From DATJKD01 sp963728295 (lineage in GTDB: Bacteria; Pseudomonadota; Gammaproteobacteria; Steroidobacterales; Steroidobacteraceae): DNA of 64,000 nt. Below, piece after piece: positions 37,128-48,220 of this stretch. Below the pieces are notes generated by a model. That model searched no databases. It was not told the origin of the DNA and was given only the letters and a program-made list of their open reading frames with translations. Positions within the stretch are counted from its first letter, which is position 1. Every line of letters begins with the position of its first letter. The translations under genes and the position numbers were made by a program. Location: contig CAVSKB010000018.1 of NCBI GenBank assembly GCA_963728295.1, forward strand, positions 1 to 64,000, given 5' to 3'.

Positions 37128-39909
37128 TCACTCAATCGCATAGTAGAAGTCGCCCCCACTCACCGAAACGTGCACCCGCTCGATCGGCCGGCCCTCCATC
37201 ATCCGCTTCAGGAACTCCTCGCTGATCTTCGGCAGCACGGTGTTCGTCAGGATCGCGTCGATCATGCGGCCGCCGCTTTCCAGCTCGGTGCAGCGGCTCG
37301 CGATGAGCTTGATCACCTCGTCGTCGTACGTGAACGGCACCTTGTGGTTCTCGCGGATGCGCTTCTCGATCCGGCGCAGCTGCAGCCGCGCGATCGCGCC
37401 GATCATCTCGTCGTTCAGCGGGTAGTACGGAATCACGACCAGGCGGCCGAGCAGCGCCGGCGGGAATACCTTGAGCAGCGGCTCGCGCAGCGCCTTGGCG
37501 ATGCCCTCGGCGTCCGGCATCAGCTCCGGGTCCTTGCACAGGCTGATGATCAGGTCCGTGCCGGCGTTGGTCGTCAGCAGGATCAGCGTGTTCTTGAAAT
37601 CGATCACGCGGCCCTCGCCGTCTTCCATCCAGCCCTTGTCGAAGACCTGGAAGAAGATCTCGTGCACGTCGGGGTGCGCCTTCTCGACTTCGTCGAGCAG
37701 CACGACGCTGTACGGCCGGCGGCGCACCGCCTCGGTCAGCACGCCGCCCTCGCCGTAGCCGACGTAGCCCGGGCGGCGCGCCCTTGAGCGTGCGAAACCG
37801 TGTGCGCCTCCTGGAACTCGCTCATGTTGATCGTGATGACGTTCTGCTCGCCGCCGTACAGCGCTTCGGCGAGCGCCAGCGCGGTCTCGGTCTTGCCGAC
37901 GCCCGACGTGCCCGCGAGCATGAACACGCCGATCGGCTTGTTCGGGATTGTCGAGCTTGGCGCGCGAGGTCTGGATGCGCCGCGCGATCATGTCGAGCGC
38001 GTGGCGCTGGCCGATGATGCGCTGCTCGAGCGTGTCGGCCAGCTTGAGCACCGCCTCGACCTCGTTCTTGACCATGCGGCCGACCGGAATGCCGGTCCAG
38101 CTCTGCGACGACGCCGGCGACCGCCTGGTGATCGACGGTCGGCAGGATCAGCGGCGGTCGCCCTGCAGCTTGTGCGAGCTCGCCCTGCAGCTTGCGAGCT
38201 CCTCGAGCAGGTCTTCCGCTCCGAGTCGCTCATCGTGGTCGCAGCGGTCGCACCGCTCGCGGCCCCGGCCGCCTGGCCGGTGCGGCTTTCGCGGCGGCGT
38301 CTGCTGCCGCTTCCAGCGCGCTCGCCGTACCTTCGACCTTGCCGCTGCCGCTGCGCAGCTTGCCGCGGATCTCGAGGATCTTGTCGACCAGCTCCTTCTC
38401 CGCGTTCCAGCGCTCGTCGAGCTCCTCGAGCCTCGCCTTCTCCGCGTCGAGCTTCTCGTTGGCCTCCTTCGCGCGCTCGGCGGTATCGACACCGACGGCC
38501 GTTTCGCGGCCGATGATCGCGAGCTCGGTCTCCAGCGCCTCGATGCGCTTGCGCGTAGTCGTCGACCTCCGGCGGCACGGCGTGCTGGCTGATCGCGACG
38601 CGCGCGCAGGCCGTGTCGAGCAGGCTCACCGACTTGTCGGGCAACTGGCGCGCCGGGATGTAGCGATGCGAGAGCCTCACCGCCGCCTCGAGCGCCTCGT
38701 CGAGCACCTGCACCTTGTGGTGCTTCTCCATCGTCGACGCGACGCCGCGCATCATCAGGATCGCCTTGTCCTCGCTCGGCTCGTGCCACCTGCACGACCT
38801 GGAAGCGGCGCGTCAGCGCCGGATCCTTCTCGATGTGCTTCTTGTATTCGGCCCAGGTCGTCGCCGCGACCGTGCGCAGCGTGCCGCGCGCCAGCGCGGG
38901 CTTGAGCAGGTTGGCCGCGTCGCCCGTGCCGGCCGCGCCGCCCGCGCCGACCAGCGTGTGCGCCTCGTCGATGAACAGGATGATCGGCTTCGGCGAGGCC
39001 TGCACTTCCTCGATGACGCTGCGCAGAGCGCTGCTCGAACTCGCCCTTCATGCTCGCGCCCGCCTGCAGCAGGCCGACGTCGAGCGCGCGCAGCGTGACA
39101 TCCTGCAGCGGCGGCGGCACGTCGCCCGACGCGATCTTGCAACGCGAATCCCTCGACGACCGCGGTCTTGCCGACGCCCGCCTCGCCGGTCAGGATCGGG
39201 TTGTTCTGCCGGCGGCGCATCAGGATGTCGATGATCTGGCGGATCTCCTCGTCGCGGCCGACGATCGGGTCGAGCTTGCCGCTGCGCGCCTGCTCGGTGA
39301 GATCGACGGTGAAGCGCTTGAGCGCCTCCTGCTTGCCCATCTGCGGCGGGCGGCATCGCCTCGCTGGATTCGCCCGGCGCCGCCTGCGCGCCGAATTGCG
39401 TGCCGTCGCTGCGCGCGCGAGCGCTGCCTCCGGCGAGCCGGCGCAGATCTTGTCGAAGTCGTCGGCAGCTCGTCGGGCTTGATCCTGTCGAACTCTCGCG
39501 AGATGCCGCACGAGCACGTTCTTGAGGGTGCGGCGTCTTGAGCATCGCGACGACCACGTGGCCCGTGCGGACCTGCGATGTCGCCGAATTTCAGCGTCGC
39601 CCACACCCAGGCGCGCTCGCACCGCATCCTGGATGTGGGAGGAGAGATCGGAGATCGACGTGGCGCCACGCGGCAGCCGGTCGAGCGCCTCGGTGATGTC
39701 GCGCGCGAGCGCGACGCGTCCATCGTTGAACGCCGCGCACGATGCAGTGCAGGTCGGAGTTCGGCAGCTGCAGGATCTGGTGCAGCCAGTGCACCATCTC
39801 GACGTACGGATTGCCCCGCAGCTTGCAGAACACCGTCGCGCCTTCGATGGCCTTGTAGCCAAGGCTGTTCAGTTTGCCGAACAGCTGCAACGCGGCTGAT
39901 GTCACCCAT
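37128..39909 (-). CDS. tssH: T6SS sheath-disassembly ATPase ClpV/TssH (many frameshifts)
   Basis: The start reads MGDIS then LFGKLNSLGYKAIEGATVFC and NPYVEMVHWLHQILQL, the Clp N-domain that binds the TssC tail. Nucleotide-binding domain 1 has ARSGKLDPIVGRDEEIRQ and LTGEAGVGKTAVVEG, then IILFIDEAHTL. The middle coiled-coil arm lies near 38200-38600. Domain 2 has GTSGVGKTETALALAE, VVLLDEVEKAHPDV and a C-terminus ending GDFYYAIE. ClpV unfolds contracted sheath for reuse. Pieces lie in all three frames with a break about every 50-150 bases; the breaks I resolved are extra single bases. GGAGAG precedes ATG 39909. Functionally intact if these are sequencing errors. Confidence 0.9.
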
Positions 39910-39946
39910 GATGTTTCTCTCCAGTGTCGTTCGTCACTGTTCGATT

Positions 39947-41006
39947 TCAGCTCGGTCGACGCTGACCAGCGATCATCCCCCTGCAGGACGACGTCCGTCG
40001 GCGACTGCCGTGCTTCGCGCCCAGCCAGGTCGTCCATCCGAGCGGCCCGCCTCGCCAAGCGCAACGCCGGGCACGTCCTGACTCGGCGACCAGCAGCCGC
40101 ACCTGCCAGGCCCATTCGTCGTTCGTGTACATCTGCGTCAGTGCGTTCAGCTCGCGCAGGCCGCGCGCGCCGGGCAGAAAATCCATGAACGACTCGAAGC
40201 GACAGCGGCCCGATCACGATCTCGAACTTGTGCTGGCACTGCCAGGACGCGCGCGCCGAGCGTGGCGCCGGCGCCGAGCGAGGCGAATTCGGGTCGCGCA
40301 CGCCGAGCCGCGTAGACGCCGACCGGGAGGCACGTCGAGCCATGCGCCGACGAACTGCTCGATCTCGCAGCGGCAGCTCGAAATAGTCCGCGAGGATCGC
40401 CTCCAGGCCTTCCGCGGAGCGCGCCTGCGGCGCATACCGGCCGCACGCGGTGCAGCTTCGCGTAATCGAGCGACGTCGTCACGCGCCGCGCGGGCTCGGC
40501 CGCGATGCCCGATGAGCGCGCCGACATAGGCCGCGAAACGCGTCGTCCGCCCGGGCGGTCGAGGTTCGCGGCGGGATCGCTGATTCGCCCAGGCGCGGTA
40601 GAACAGCGGCGATCATCCGGTGCTGGAACATGTTGACGAAATCGCTGACCGTCGGATCGTCGTGCTGGCGGCGCCGGTCGCACGCGTACTCGGTCAGGTG
40701 CAGGGGCAGCGCGCCGTTGGGACCGAACAACCCGAACGGCTAGCTGCTCGCAGACCGGCCGCGGCGTGCCTTCCTCGCGCGAACGCCGCGCGATGTCGGC
40801 CGGCGCGAAGATGAGGTGCGGCGGCTGCGCCAGACCGGACAGGTTCGTCCGCCGCCTTGCGTGATTCACCCAGGCGCGGCTGCTGCGGATCGCACTGCTC
40901 CAGCAGGCGCAGGGCCGCGAACAGCGTGAAACCGATGCGGGTTCCTCGCCGCAGCGTCTCGAGCGCGTGTTACAGGATCTGGCGATTGCCCAGCCGAACC
41001 GGCCAC
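39947..41006 (-). CDS. tssG: T6SS baseplate protein TssG (many frameshifts)
   Basis: A GTG at 41006 (GAGG upstream), inside the end of tssF, begins MAGSAGQSPDPVTR and continues FTLFAALRLLEQCDP; later segments include EPVWLRQPPHLIFAPADI, YACDRRRQHDDPTVSDF-like sequence, and near the end SRFESFMDFLPGARGLRELNAL and YTNDEWAWQVRLLV. These are TssG hallmarks, including the final GWTTWLG. TssG with TssE, F and K forms the baseplate wedge. Frames change repeatedly; the stop at 39947 is the best I can support, about 37 bases before clpV. Confidence 0.8.
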
Positions 41007-42874
41007 TGTTTGACCTCGCCGCGCTTCTGCGAGAGCAGGCGCAATTGGGTGAATGAATTGAGCGAGACATAGCGGGCAAAGAACCGCTCGAGCACCGCGC
41101 CCAGGAGCAGGATGCCCGGTGCCTTCGAAAGCGTCGTCGTCCATGGTCAGGTCGATCTCGAGGCCGCGGCCGTAGCTGATCGGGCCCTTCGATCGGAATG
41201 CGCCGCACCACCGGCCGATGCGCGACGTTGCGCACGCCGTCGATCTGGCGGTGCGCGCCGAATCGTTGCGGTCCGCGTACAGCGCCAGCATCTCGCGCAG
41301 CAGTCTCCGCGCCGCTCTGCGGATCGGTGTCGCGAGCGACAGATAGTTGAGCGAGAGGTGGCTGATCAGCGCCAGGCCGTATCGCCGAATGCCGGCGACG
41401 GGCGCGGATAGGTGGGCCCCGCGATGCAGCGGATCGCATCGATCGGAGCGCGCGCCATCCAGCACGAAATCCGGTCGCGCCCTTGCCCAATCGAGATCTG
41501 GATGGGCAGGTCGCGGTTGGTGCACAGCGCCTGCGACGTCGAGCTGCCGGAAGTCGCCGGTCCAATGCCGGTTCTGCGTATCCACGACCGAAACGAAGCA
41601 TTCGCTGCCGAGGTAGCTGGTGCGCGCTCCCGTCCTGCGCTGCCGGTGCGAGCACAGCCGCGGCCGGCGTTGCATCGTGTAGTACGCGCGTGCGGCGTTG
41701 GTGATCGTTGCGATGGTTCACCGAATAGAACGGCAGGATCTCGGCATGGCTCTCGCCGCCCGCACCGATGCCCTTGACCCTGTCGATCGCTGAAGACCTC
41801 GAAATCCATCGGCCGGTTGCGGTCCGGCACACGTGATGCTCGGTCTCGCACGGCGTGACGTGGATGCGATCGAGCGTCCTTCGGGAAGAGATTGATCGAC
41901 CGGCGGCAGTGAACAGGCGGAACTGCGAGACGTCGAGCGCGTTCTCGAGGCTCGACGGGACGCGGTCGAGCAGCAGCATGTAGATCTCGAATTCATCGCC
42001 TCCGACGGCTGCGCCAAGCCTCGAGCAGAGTCGCGCAGGCGGAAAAGAAGAGAAAGCGCTCCGGGAAGGCGAAGTATTCCTGCAGCAGCCGATAACCCTG
42101 GAAGCGCGAGCGTCGTGTCGGGCAGCAGCGCCTCGTCGTCGTCGAGCCCGACCTGCCCGCACCGCCTGCGCGGAAGCAGAGATGGGCGCCCGCGCCCGGC
42201 TGCGGCGAACGCGTCACCAGAACGCCGACGCAATTCGCCAGCACCTGCTCGTAGAGCTTGCGGCGCGAGGTCCGGCGTCGCTTCAGATAGAACGTGAGGG
42301 AGTCGAGCGGCAGGCTGCGCAGCTTGACACCCGCGGGCTCGACAGCTTGAGCCGCAGGCGCGCTCGCGGCGCGACTGTCGACGCCTCGAGTCCCCTGGCG
42401 TCGCCAGCGCGCCGGAGCCCGACGATGTACTTCGCTTCGGTCACCTCAGTGGCCAGAGCGTCATGTCCTGCGCCGTGCGGAACTCGCAGGCGGTGCGATC
42501 GCCGCGCGCGAGCTGCGTCCGCAGCGCGCTGCCCCGCGGGACGCGACAAGCCTTGCTTCGAGCGCGGTTTCCTTCAGGTCGGGCACGAATTCGGCGAGCG
42601 CGCAGGACGGCACCGGGCGCGAGGAACTGCGGATAGACCATCTCCAGCAGGTGCTGCGTGAATTCCGGATGCCGCGCATCGAGCTTGAGCTGCACACGGG
42701 CCGCGAGCAAGGCGAACGCCCTCGAGCAGCCGCTCGACGTAGGGATCGGCGCACTCGATGCCGTCGATTCCCAGCCGCGCGGCGATGCGCGGATAGGCCT
42801 CGCGCGAACTCCGCGCCCATCTCGCGCATGAACTGCAGCTCGCGGTTGTAGTACTCGAGCAGCCGCGGATCCAT
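40970..42874 (-). CDS. tssF: T6SS baseplate protein TssF (many frameshifts)
   Basis: Start MDPRLLEYYNRELQFMREMGAEFA is unmistakable (written here as family signature YYNREL plus FMREMGAEFA); YPRIAARLGIDGIECADPYVERL and HPEFTQHLLEMVYPQFLAP follow in other frames. Later pieces include GYRLLQEYFAFPERF, DEFEIYMLLLDR, GLALISHLSLNYLSL, RGLEIDLTMDDDAFEG and a C-terminus reading RQIL before TAA at 40970. Start is 3 bases after the tssE stop. At roughly 1.9 kb the span fits a normal TssF of about 600 residues with some tens of inserted bases. Confidence 0.87.
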
Positions 42875-42877
42875 GCG

Positions 42878-43657
42878 CTAGCGTCTCGCGCCGCGTTCGC
42901 TGACACGGATGTCGCCGGAGCTCAGTCGATGCTGGTTCTGAGCGACAGGTGTTGCGACACCGGCTGACCCCACAGCTCGGCCTCGACGAGAATGCGACGG
43001 CGTCATCACGCCTTCTACGTCCTCCTTGGCCTCCGGAATGACGCGCACCTGGCTCAGCCGCGGCTCGAAGAAGGCGATGGCGCGCGGATGCGTCTGCGCC
43101 GTCCTGGGGATCGAGGGAGCTGATCTGCCGGCCGGCGAGCGTGGGCAGACCGAAGTTGAGCACCGAGAGCTGCGCACTTCCGGGTAGCGCTCGATGTCTA
43201 CGAGTCAATCGAGCCTCATGCGAATTCAGCAGCCAGCCGAGGTCGCGGAGCACGGCTTCGCGCAGCCGGCGCATCGAACATCGCGCGGCGATCGCGATTC
43301 GGGCTGCGAGTTGAGCGCCAGCGTCACCTCCAGCTTGCAGAATCGCCTCCAGCGGCAGTTCGCCGCCGAGTGCCGCCGGACGCGAAGCCCACGCAGCGTC
43401 GCCATGCTGGCGCGACGTCCCGCTGTGACGAACTCCAGCGTCTCGCCATCGCCGGACGACCCGCCCGATACCGGCTAACCGCTTGGCCGCAGCCCCGCGG
43501 AGGCAAGTGCGCGCTCCACGGCATCCGTTGAAATACCGTGGGTCTGCATCGATTCGCTGTTGAGCACGACCCGGATGACCGTCAGCAGCCGTTCCTCGTC
43601 GGTCAGGCGGTCCAGGAGCGCGGGCTGCAGATGGTCCCTCAGACTCAGTTCGGCCAT
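42878..43657 (-). CDS. tssE: T6SS baseplate protein TssE, long variant (frameshifted)
   Basis: Starts MAELSLRDHLQPALLDRL, the TssE N-terminal motif, and overlaps tagJ by 13 bases. The GP25 core follows much later: MRRLREAVLRDLGWLLNS, SVLNFGLPTLAGRQ, FFEPRLSQVRVIPEA and a final SGDIRVSERGARR. About 90 residues (including ISTDAVERALASAGLRP and LEFVTAGRRASMATLRG) lie between, so the protein would be about 250 residues against a usual 150-170. A TAG at 43475 ends the first frame; I attribute it to an extra base. If that stop is real, the first 60 residues would be a separate peptide and TssE would lack its start. Confidence 0.75.
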
Positions 43658-44515
43658 GGAGTCTGCGGGGCAGGTTTACCGCGCTCGTCAGTGACCTTAG
43701 GCCGCGGAGTGAAGCGCAGCTCGCGAAGCTCGAGCACCCAGCTCGGCAGTGTCGGTCGCCAGAACCCGCTGACCGAGCCCAAGATAGGTTTCGGGACCGA
43801 CCTGCTGCCACTCGGTCTTGCGGGCCATGCGCAGGGCCGGATCCTCCGCCTGTTCCGATCCAGGGTAGCGCGACGGAATCAATCCCATCGCTTCGCCGCC
43901 GTTCGTCCACGGAACTCGCCGGCAGCCAGACCAGGTCGCGCGCATCGCCCGGCGGCTCGATCGTGACACTGGCAATCCTGTGCATGGGAACCCAGTAGTA
44001 GGCGCCGTTCAGCAGCACCTCCAGCATCGGACCCAGCCGGGAGTCCGCATCGGCGATCCATTCGAAGTGCGCTCCGTTCAGCGTCCCGGAAGGCGCCGGC
44101 GCCTCCTCGAGGGCCTGCGCGCGCAGCTCCGCGGCCTGTGACGCCTGCCCTGCGCCCAGCATCGTCAGGCTCTGCATCAGCATCGCGATCCATGGCTCCG
44201 GATCGCCGAAAAGCAGCGGCCCGCGCGTGCCCGCGAACACGTCCGCGCGCAGCCGCTCGCACTGGATCGCCGTGCGGTACGCATGCACCATCGGCAGCGC
44301 GCTCGCGTCGACCTCGCCGATGACCTTCAGCTGGTTCACCGCCCGGTCCCAGTCGCCCAGGACCATCAGGACCTGCGCGAGGAAGATCCGCAGCTTTGCG
44401 TCCGCGGGTGCGCTGCGGACCTCCGCCTGCAGTTGCTGCAGGCAGCCGGTCAGGTCGCCCGCCCGGAACCGTTCCTCGGCGAGCTGGCGCGGGCTCGAAC
44501 CGGTTCAGGTGGCAT
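43645..44515 (-). CDS. tagJ: T6SS accessory protein TagJ (ImpE/SciE) (frameshifted)
   Basis: About 288 residues after removing roughly four extra bases. RQLAEERFRAGDLTGCLQQL and FLAQVLMVLGDWDRAVNQL form TPR-like helices; later RGPLLFGDPEPWIAML, HFEWIADADSRLGPMLEVLL and the conserved WVPMHRI match ImpE. The tail reads MGLIPSRYPGSE, WQQVGPETYLGLGQRV and ELRELRFTPRP. TagJ binds the TssB N-terminus and ClpV in some systems. ATG 44515 has GGGGA 6 bases upstream. The 3' end overlaps tssE. Confidence 0.85.
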
Positions 44516-44555
44516 GCGGGTTCCCCAGGTGTCGCTGACGCGGAAAGCAAGGCAT

Positions 44556-44584
44556 TCCGGCCATCGCCCGTGGCGATGGCCGGA
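44556..44584 (-). terminator. 13-bp perfect hairpin between hcp and tagJ
   Basis: A perfect 13-base inverted repeat (arm TCCGGCCATCGCC) with a 3-base loop follows the proposed hcp stop. On the transcribed strand a modestly T-rich TTGCTTTCC follows a few bases later, so it may act as a partial terminator or 3' stabilising structure that raises hcp mRNA over the downstream genes. Confidence 0.6.
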
Positions 44585-44595
44585 TCCGCGCCGCG

Positions 44596-45082
44596 TCAAC
44601 GTACTTCTTGATGTTCTCGGCGATGTTGCACTTGAACTTGCTGGACTCGCCCTTCGCGCCCTTGTCGTCCTGCGTCCAGTAGTCGAAATGGATCTTCTCG
44701 AAGTTGAGCGTCACGTTCTCGGTCAGGCGATCTTCGCCGCCGCTGCCGCCGGTCGAGACCGCAGTCACCAGGCACTCGCCGAGTCGAAGATGAGGTACTC
44801 GAGCGGGTTCTCGCCCGCCTTGCGCACGATGAGCTTGGCCGACTTCAGGTGCTTGCCGTTGGCACAGGAAAGCTGCAGGTCGGCCGAGCCGGCGTCGACG
44901 TACTTCGTGAAGCTGATGTCCTGCAAGTTCGCCTTGCCCGCGCCGCCACCACCGCCATGTGGAGGTGCCCGAGTTGCTCAGGCCCCAGCTCCATGCGAGC
45001 ACGTCGATCTCGTCCTTGTGCGTCTTGTCTCACGGGACTCGCCCTTGATGCCATCGAGCTCCATAAACATGTCGACAGCCAT
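44596..45082 (-). CDS. hcp: T6SS tube protein Hcp (frameshifted)
   Basis: A strong ribosome site (AAGGAGA) precedes ATG 45082. The protein begins MAVDMFMELDGIKGES and continues KTHKDEIDVLAWSWGLSNSG, FTKYVDAGSADLQLSCANGKH, NPLEYLIF, DRLTENVTLNFEKIHFDY and SKFKCNIAENIK. With extra bases removed, a TGA at 44596 gives about 159 residues, the usual Hcp size; as written, the last frame would run on through the hairpin to 44505. Hcp hexamers stack into the inner tube and carry small effectors. It lies 65 bases after tssC. Confidence 0.9.
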
Positions 45083-45147
45083 GACGAATTCTCCTTATCT
45101 GACGTGCAATTTAAGAGTGTGTAGTGGTTGCCAGCCCAAGCGCTGGC

Positions 45148-46647
45148 CTAAGCCGCGCTGCTGCGACGGAAGGCGCGACACGAGGCTCAAAGTGACGTTC
45201 ACTCCTTCAAGCTGGTAGTGCGGCCGGAGATGGAACTTCGCGCGCTGTAGTAGCCCGGGTTGCCTTCGACCTCCTCGACCTTGACCTCGGCGCCGGCCAG
45301 CGGCTTCTGCGCCTTGAGCTCGTCGCCCGCGTTCCCGGGATTGCCGAGCACATAGCTCTTGATCCAGTCGGAGAGGTACCGCTCCATGTCGGCGCGTTCC
45401 TTGAACGAGCCGACCTTGTCGCGAACCATGCACTTCAGGTAGTGCGCGAAACGGCAGCTCGCGAACAGGTACGGCAGCCGCGCGGCGAGACGTGCGTTCG
45501 CCGTCGCATCCGGATCGGTGTACTCGGCCGGCTTCTGCAGCGACTGCGCGCCGATGAACGCCGCGACGTCGGTGTTCTTGCGGTGGATCAGCGGCATGAA
45601 GCCGCGAATTCGCCAGCTCCGCCTCGCGCCGATCGCTGATCGCGATCTCGGTCGGGCACTTCATGTCCACGCCGCCGTCATCGCTCGGGAACGTGTGCAC
45701 CGGCAGGCCTTCGACCGCGCCGCCCGACTCCACACCGCGGATCGACGAGCACCAGCCGTAGATCTTGAAGGAGCGGTTGACGTTCACCGCCATCGCGTAG
45801 GCGGCATTCGCCCAGGTGTACTTGCTGTGGTCGCCGACGCCGGTCTCTTCCTCGAAGTCGAACTCCTCGACCGGGCTGGTCTTCGCGCCATAGGGCAGAC
45901 GCGCGACAGGAAGCGCGGCATCGCGAGGCCGACGTACTTCGCGTCGTCCGACTCGCGCAGCGAGCGCCAGGCGGCGTAGTCGGGAGCGGAGAAGATCTTG
46001 CGCAAGGTCACGCGGATTCGCGAGCTCCTGCCACGAGTCCATCCCCATGAGCGTCGGGCGCAGCCGCGGCGATGAACGGCGCATGCGCGGCGGCCGCGAT
46101 CTGCGCCATCTGCCCGAGCAGCTCGACATCGCCCGGCGTGTGATCGAAGTAGTAGTCGCCGACCAGGCGCCGTAGGGTTCGCCGCCGAGCTGGCCGTATT
46201 CCTGCTCGTAGAGCTTCTTGAAGATCGGGCTCTGGTCCCAGGCGGCGCCCTTGTACTTCTTCAGCGTCTTGCCGAGATCCTTCTTCGAGATGTTCATCAC
46301 GCGGATCTTCAGCATCTCGTCGGTCTCGGTGTTGTTGACGAGATAGTGCAGCCCGCGCCAAGCGCTCTCGACCTGCTGGAATCGCTCGTTGTGCAGGATC
46401 AGGTTGACCTGGTCGGTCAGCTTCTTGTCGATCTCGGCGATGATCGCCTTGATCGTGCCGACGACGTCGTCGGAGACGACGGTCGATTTCGCGCAAGCGC
46501 CTGTTCGGCCAGCGTGCGCACCGCGTTTTCCACTTCGGCGCGCGCGCGGTCGGTCTTGGGCTTGAATTCCTTCTGCAGCAGCGCGGCGAACTGATCGCTC
46601 TCGAGCGCCGCAGCCGGCGCAGCCTGGTCTTTCTGTGCTTCAGCCAT
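45148..46647 (-). CDS. tssC: T6SS sheath large subunit TssC (many frameshifts)
   Basis: Starts MAEAQKDQAAPAAAL; later VESAWRGLHYLV-type sequence, LKIRVMNISKKDLGKTL, YDQEYGQLGGEPYGA-like segment, VGLAMPRFLSRLPYGAKT, KYTWANAAYAMAVNV, PTEIAISDRREAELA, GFMPLIHRKNTDVAAF-like sequence and LRPHYQLEGVNVTLSL near the end. TssC with TssB forms the contractile sheath. The corrected length is about 495 residues, as expected. The end at 45148 assumes one more extra base; as written, the last frame reaches 45095. Compare the TssB-TssC-like fusion at 27663, which shares the RLPYGAKT block. Confidence 0.9.
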
Positions 46648-46665
46648 GTCAGGACCCCGGTTTGG

Positions 46666-47181
46666 TTATGTGTTCTGGCCCGAGTCGTCGGGCTTGGGCT
46701 GCGCCGCCAGCGACTTGAGCAACGCGGGATCGTTCAGCACCTTCGCGATCAGCTCTTCGGCGCCGGCCTTGCCGTCCATGTAGGTGATGAGATTCGAAAG
46801 CTGGCTGCGCGCCTCGAGCAGCTTGTTGAGCGCATCCACCTTGCGGGCGACAGCCGCGGGCGAGAAGTCATCCATGCTCTCGAACGTGATGTCGACCGCG
46901 AGGTTGCCCTCGCCGGTCAGCGTGTTCGGCACGCTGAAAGCGACGCGCGGCTTCATCGACTTCATGCGCTCGTCGAAGTTGTCGACGTCGATGGTCAGGA
47001 ACTTGCGCTCGTCGACGGAGGGCAAGGGTTCCTTCGCGTCACCGCTCAGGTCGGCCATGACGCCCATGACGAACGGCACCTGGACCTTCTTCTGCGCGCC
47101 GTACAGCTCGACGTCGTACTCGATCTGCACGCGCGGAGCGCGGTTGCGGGCGATGAATTTCTGACTGCTGGGCTTGGCCAC
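46666..47181 (-). CDS. tssB: T6SS sheath small subunit TssB
   Basis: 171 residues, intact. The family features are SSQKFIARNRAPRVQIEYDVE, split here as SSQKFIARNRAPRV and QIEYDVELYGAQKKVQVPF, then FVMGVMADLSG, VDNFDERM and TFESMDDFSPAAVARKVDAL. It starts with GTG at 47181, preceded by a strong GGAGGAGG. TssB pairs with TssC to build the contractile sheath. It lies 18 bases upstream of tssC. Confidence 0.95.
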   Translation of the reverse strand: MAKPSSQKFIARNRAPRVQIEYDVELYGAQKKVQVPFVMGVMADLSGDAKEPLPSVDERKFLTIDVDNFDERMKSMKPRVAFSVPNTLTGEGNLAVDITFESMDDFSPAAVARKVDALNKLLEARSQLSNLITYMDGKAGAEELIAKVLNDPALLKSLAAQPKPDDSGQNT

Positions 47182-47230
47182 CGTACACCTCCTCCTCGGA
47201 GTTCAATTCTTCAAGACGCTTCCATCGGAG

Positions 47231-48220
47231 TTACTCGTCTCGTATGCCGCCGACGCGTTTGGCCTGATCGAGCCCGTCGGGCGCGACGTCGGCCAGTACC
47301 TCCAGGAAATCCTTCGCAACGAGGCGCTTGGCGCGCTCGATGAATATCGGAACCGGGCTCGAGGGCTCATTCTTGCGAAAAAACGTCGCCACCGCATCCA
47401 GCGCGCGGATGGCGTCGTCGCGGGAGCGGATGCTGCCGACCGCGATCGCCCCGCCCGCCGCCGCTTGGCCGTCGGCGGCCCCATCGGCCGGCGCGGCATT
47501 CGCCGCCCGTGTCGCGAGCTCGCCGGTGAGGATCGTGCGGGCCTGGTCGAGCGCCGAGATCAGCGGGTCGAAGTCCGGCGCGCCCTCGGTGCCGTTTGCA
47601 CTGCGCATCGCGGCGTCGACCTGGCGCAGCGCGCCGACACCGGCCTCGAGGCTGGCCGCCAGAGGCGCGATCTGGTCGTCCTCGGCCGCAGACAGCGCGG
47701 CGCTGACATGGGCTGCACTCGGCGGCTCGCCATCGGCCGCGGTCGCCGTCTGAGTGCCGGTCGCGATCTCGAAGTGTCGGAGCGAGAACGCGCCGAGCTG
47801 CGGATTCGAAACCAGCGGCTGGCGCCGCACCGCCTCGACGATCGCCATCCGGTCCGCGAAACAGTTGAGCGCGTTCCGGCGCAGGATGGCGTCCTCGTCG
47901 ACCAGCGGATACAGCTTGTCGGGGAACCCGTCAAACCATCGCGACGCGACGCCGAGAACGTCGCAGAATCCCCCCAGGCCATGGGTCCGCAGGGCTGCCG
48001 CGCCTAGATGTGTCAGCAACCGCAGGTCGCGGCTCTGTCCGAGCCCTTCTAGCGCCCTGTCACGAATCTCCCGCCAGTCCGTTTCGGCTCCGGGCGGTGC
48101 CATCTGGCCGAATACGCGGTAGCCGTCAAACGACGCAAGCAACTGGGTGTCCTCCAGATTCTCTCCCGCCGGACTGTCCGGACTGATCGCAGCCACCAGC
48201 CGTTCGACGACCGGATCCAT
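47231..48220 (-). CDS. tssA: T6SS assembly protein TssA
   Basis: 329 residues, intact. The ImpA N-terminal domain is clear: ISPDSPAGENLEDT, DWREIRDRALEGL, SRDLRLLTHLGAAALRTHGLGGF and WFDGFPDKLYPLVDEDAILRRNAL in pieces. The C-terminus (SRDDAIRALDAVATFFRKNEPSSPVPIFIERAKRLVAKDF in pieces) is the short class that caps sheath growth. First gene of the tssA-to-clpV run; AAAGGA precedes the ATG. Confidence 0.94.
   Translation of the reverse strand: MDPVVERLVAAISPDSPAGENLEDTQLLASFDGYRVFGQMAPPGAETDWREIRDRALEGLGQSRDLRLLTHLGAAALRTHGLGGFCDVLGVASRWFDGFPDKLYPLVDEDAILRRNALNCFADRMAIVEAVRRQPLVSNPQLGAFSLRHFEIATGTQTATAADGEPPSAAHVSAALSAAEDDQIAPLAASLEAGVGALRQVDAAMRSANGTEGAPDFDPLISALDQARTILTGELATRAANAAPADGAADGQAAAGGAIAVGSIRSRDDAIRALDAVATFFRKNEPSSPVPIFIERAKRLVAKDFLEVLADVAPDGLDQAKRVGGIRDE

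Noticed and set aside
43879..44550. Separate 223-codon gene beginning at 44550
   Set aside because: It is a shifted reading of tagJ; the TagJ motifs lie in another frame.
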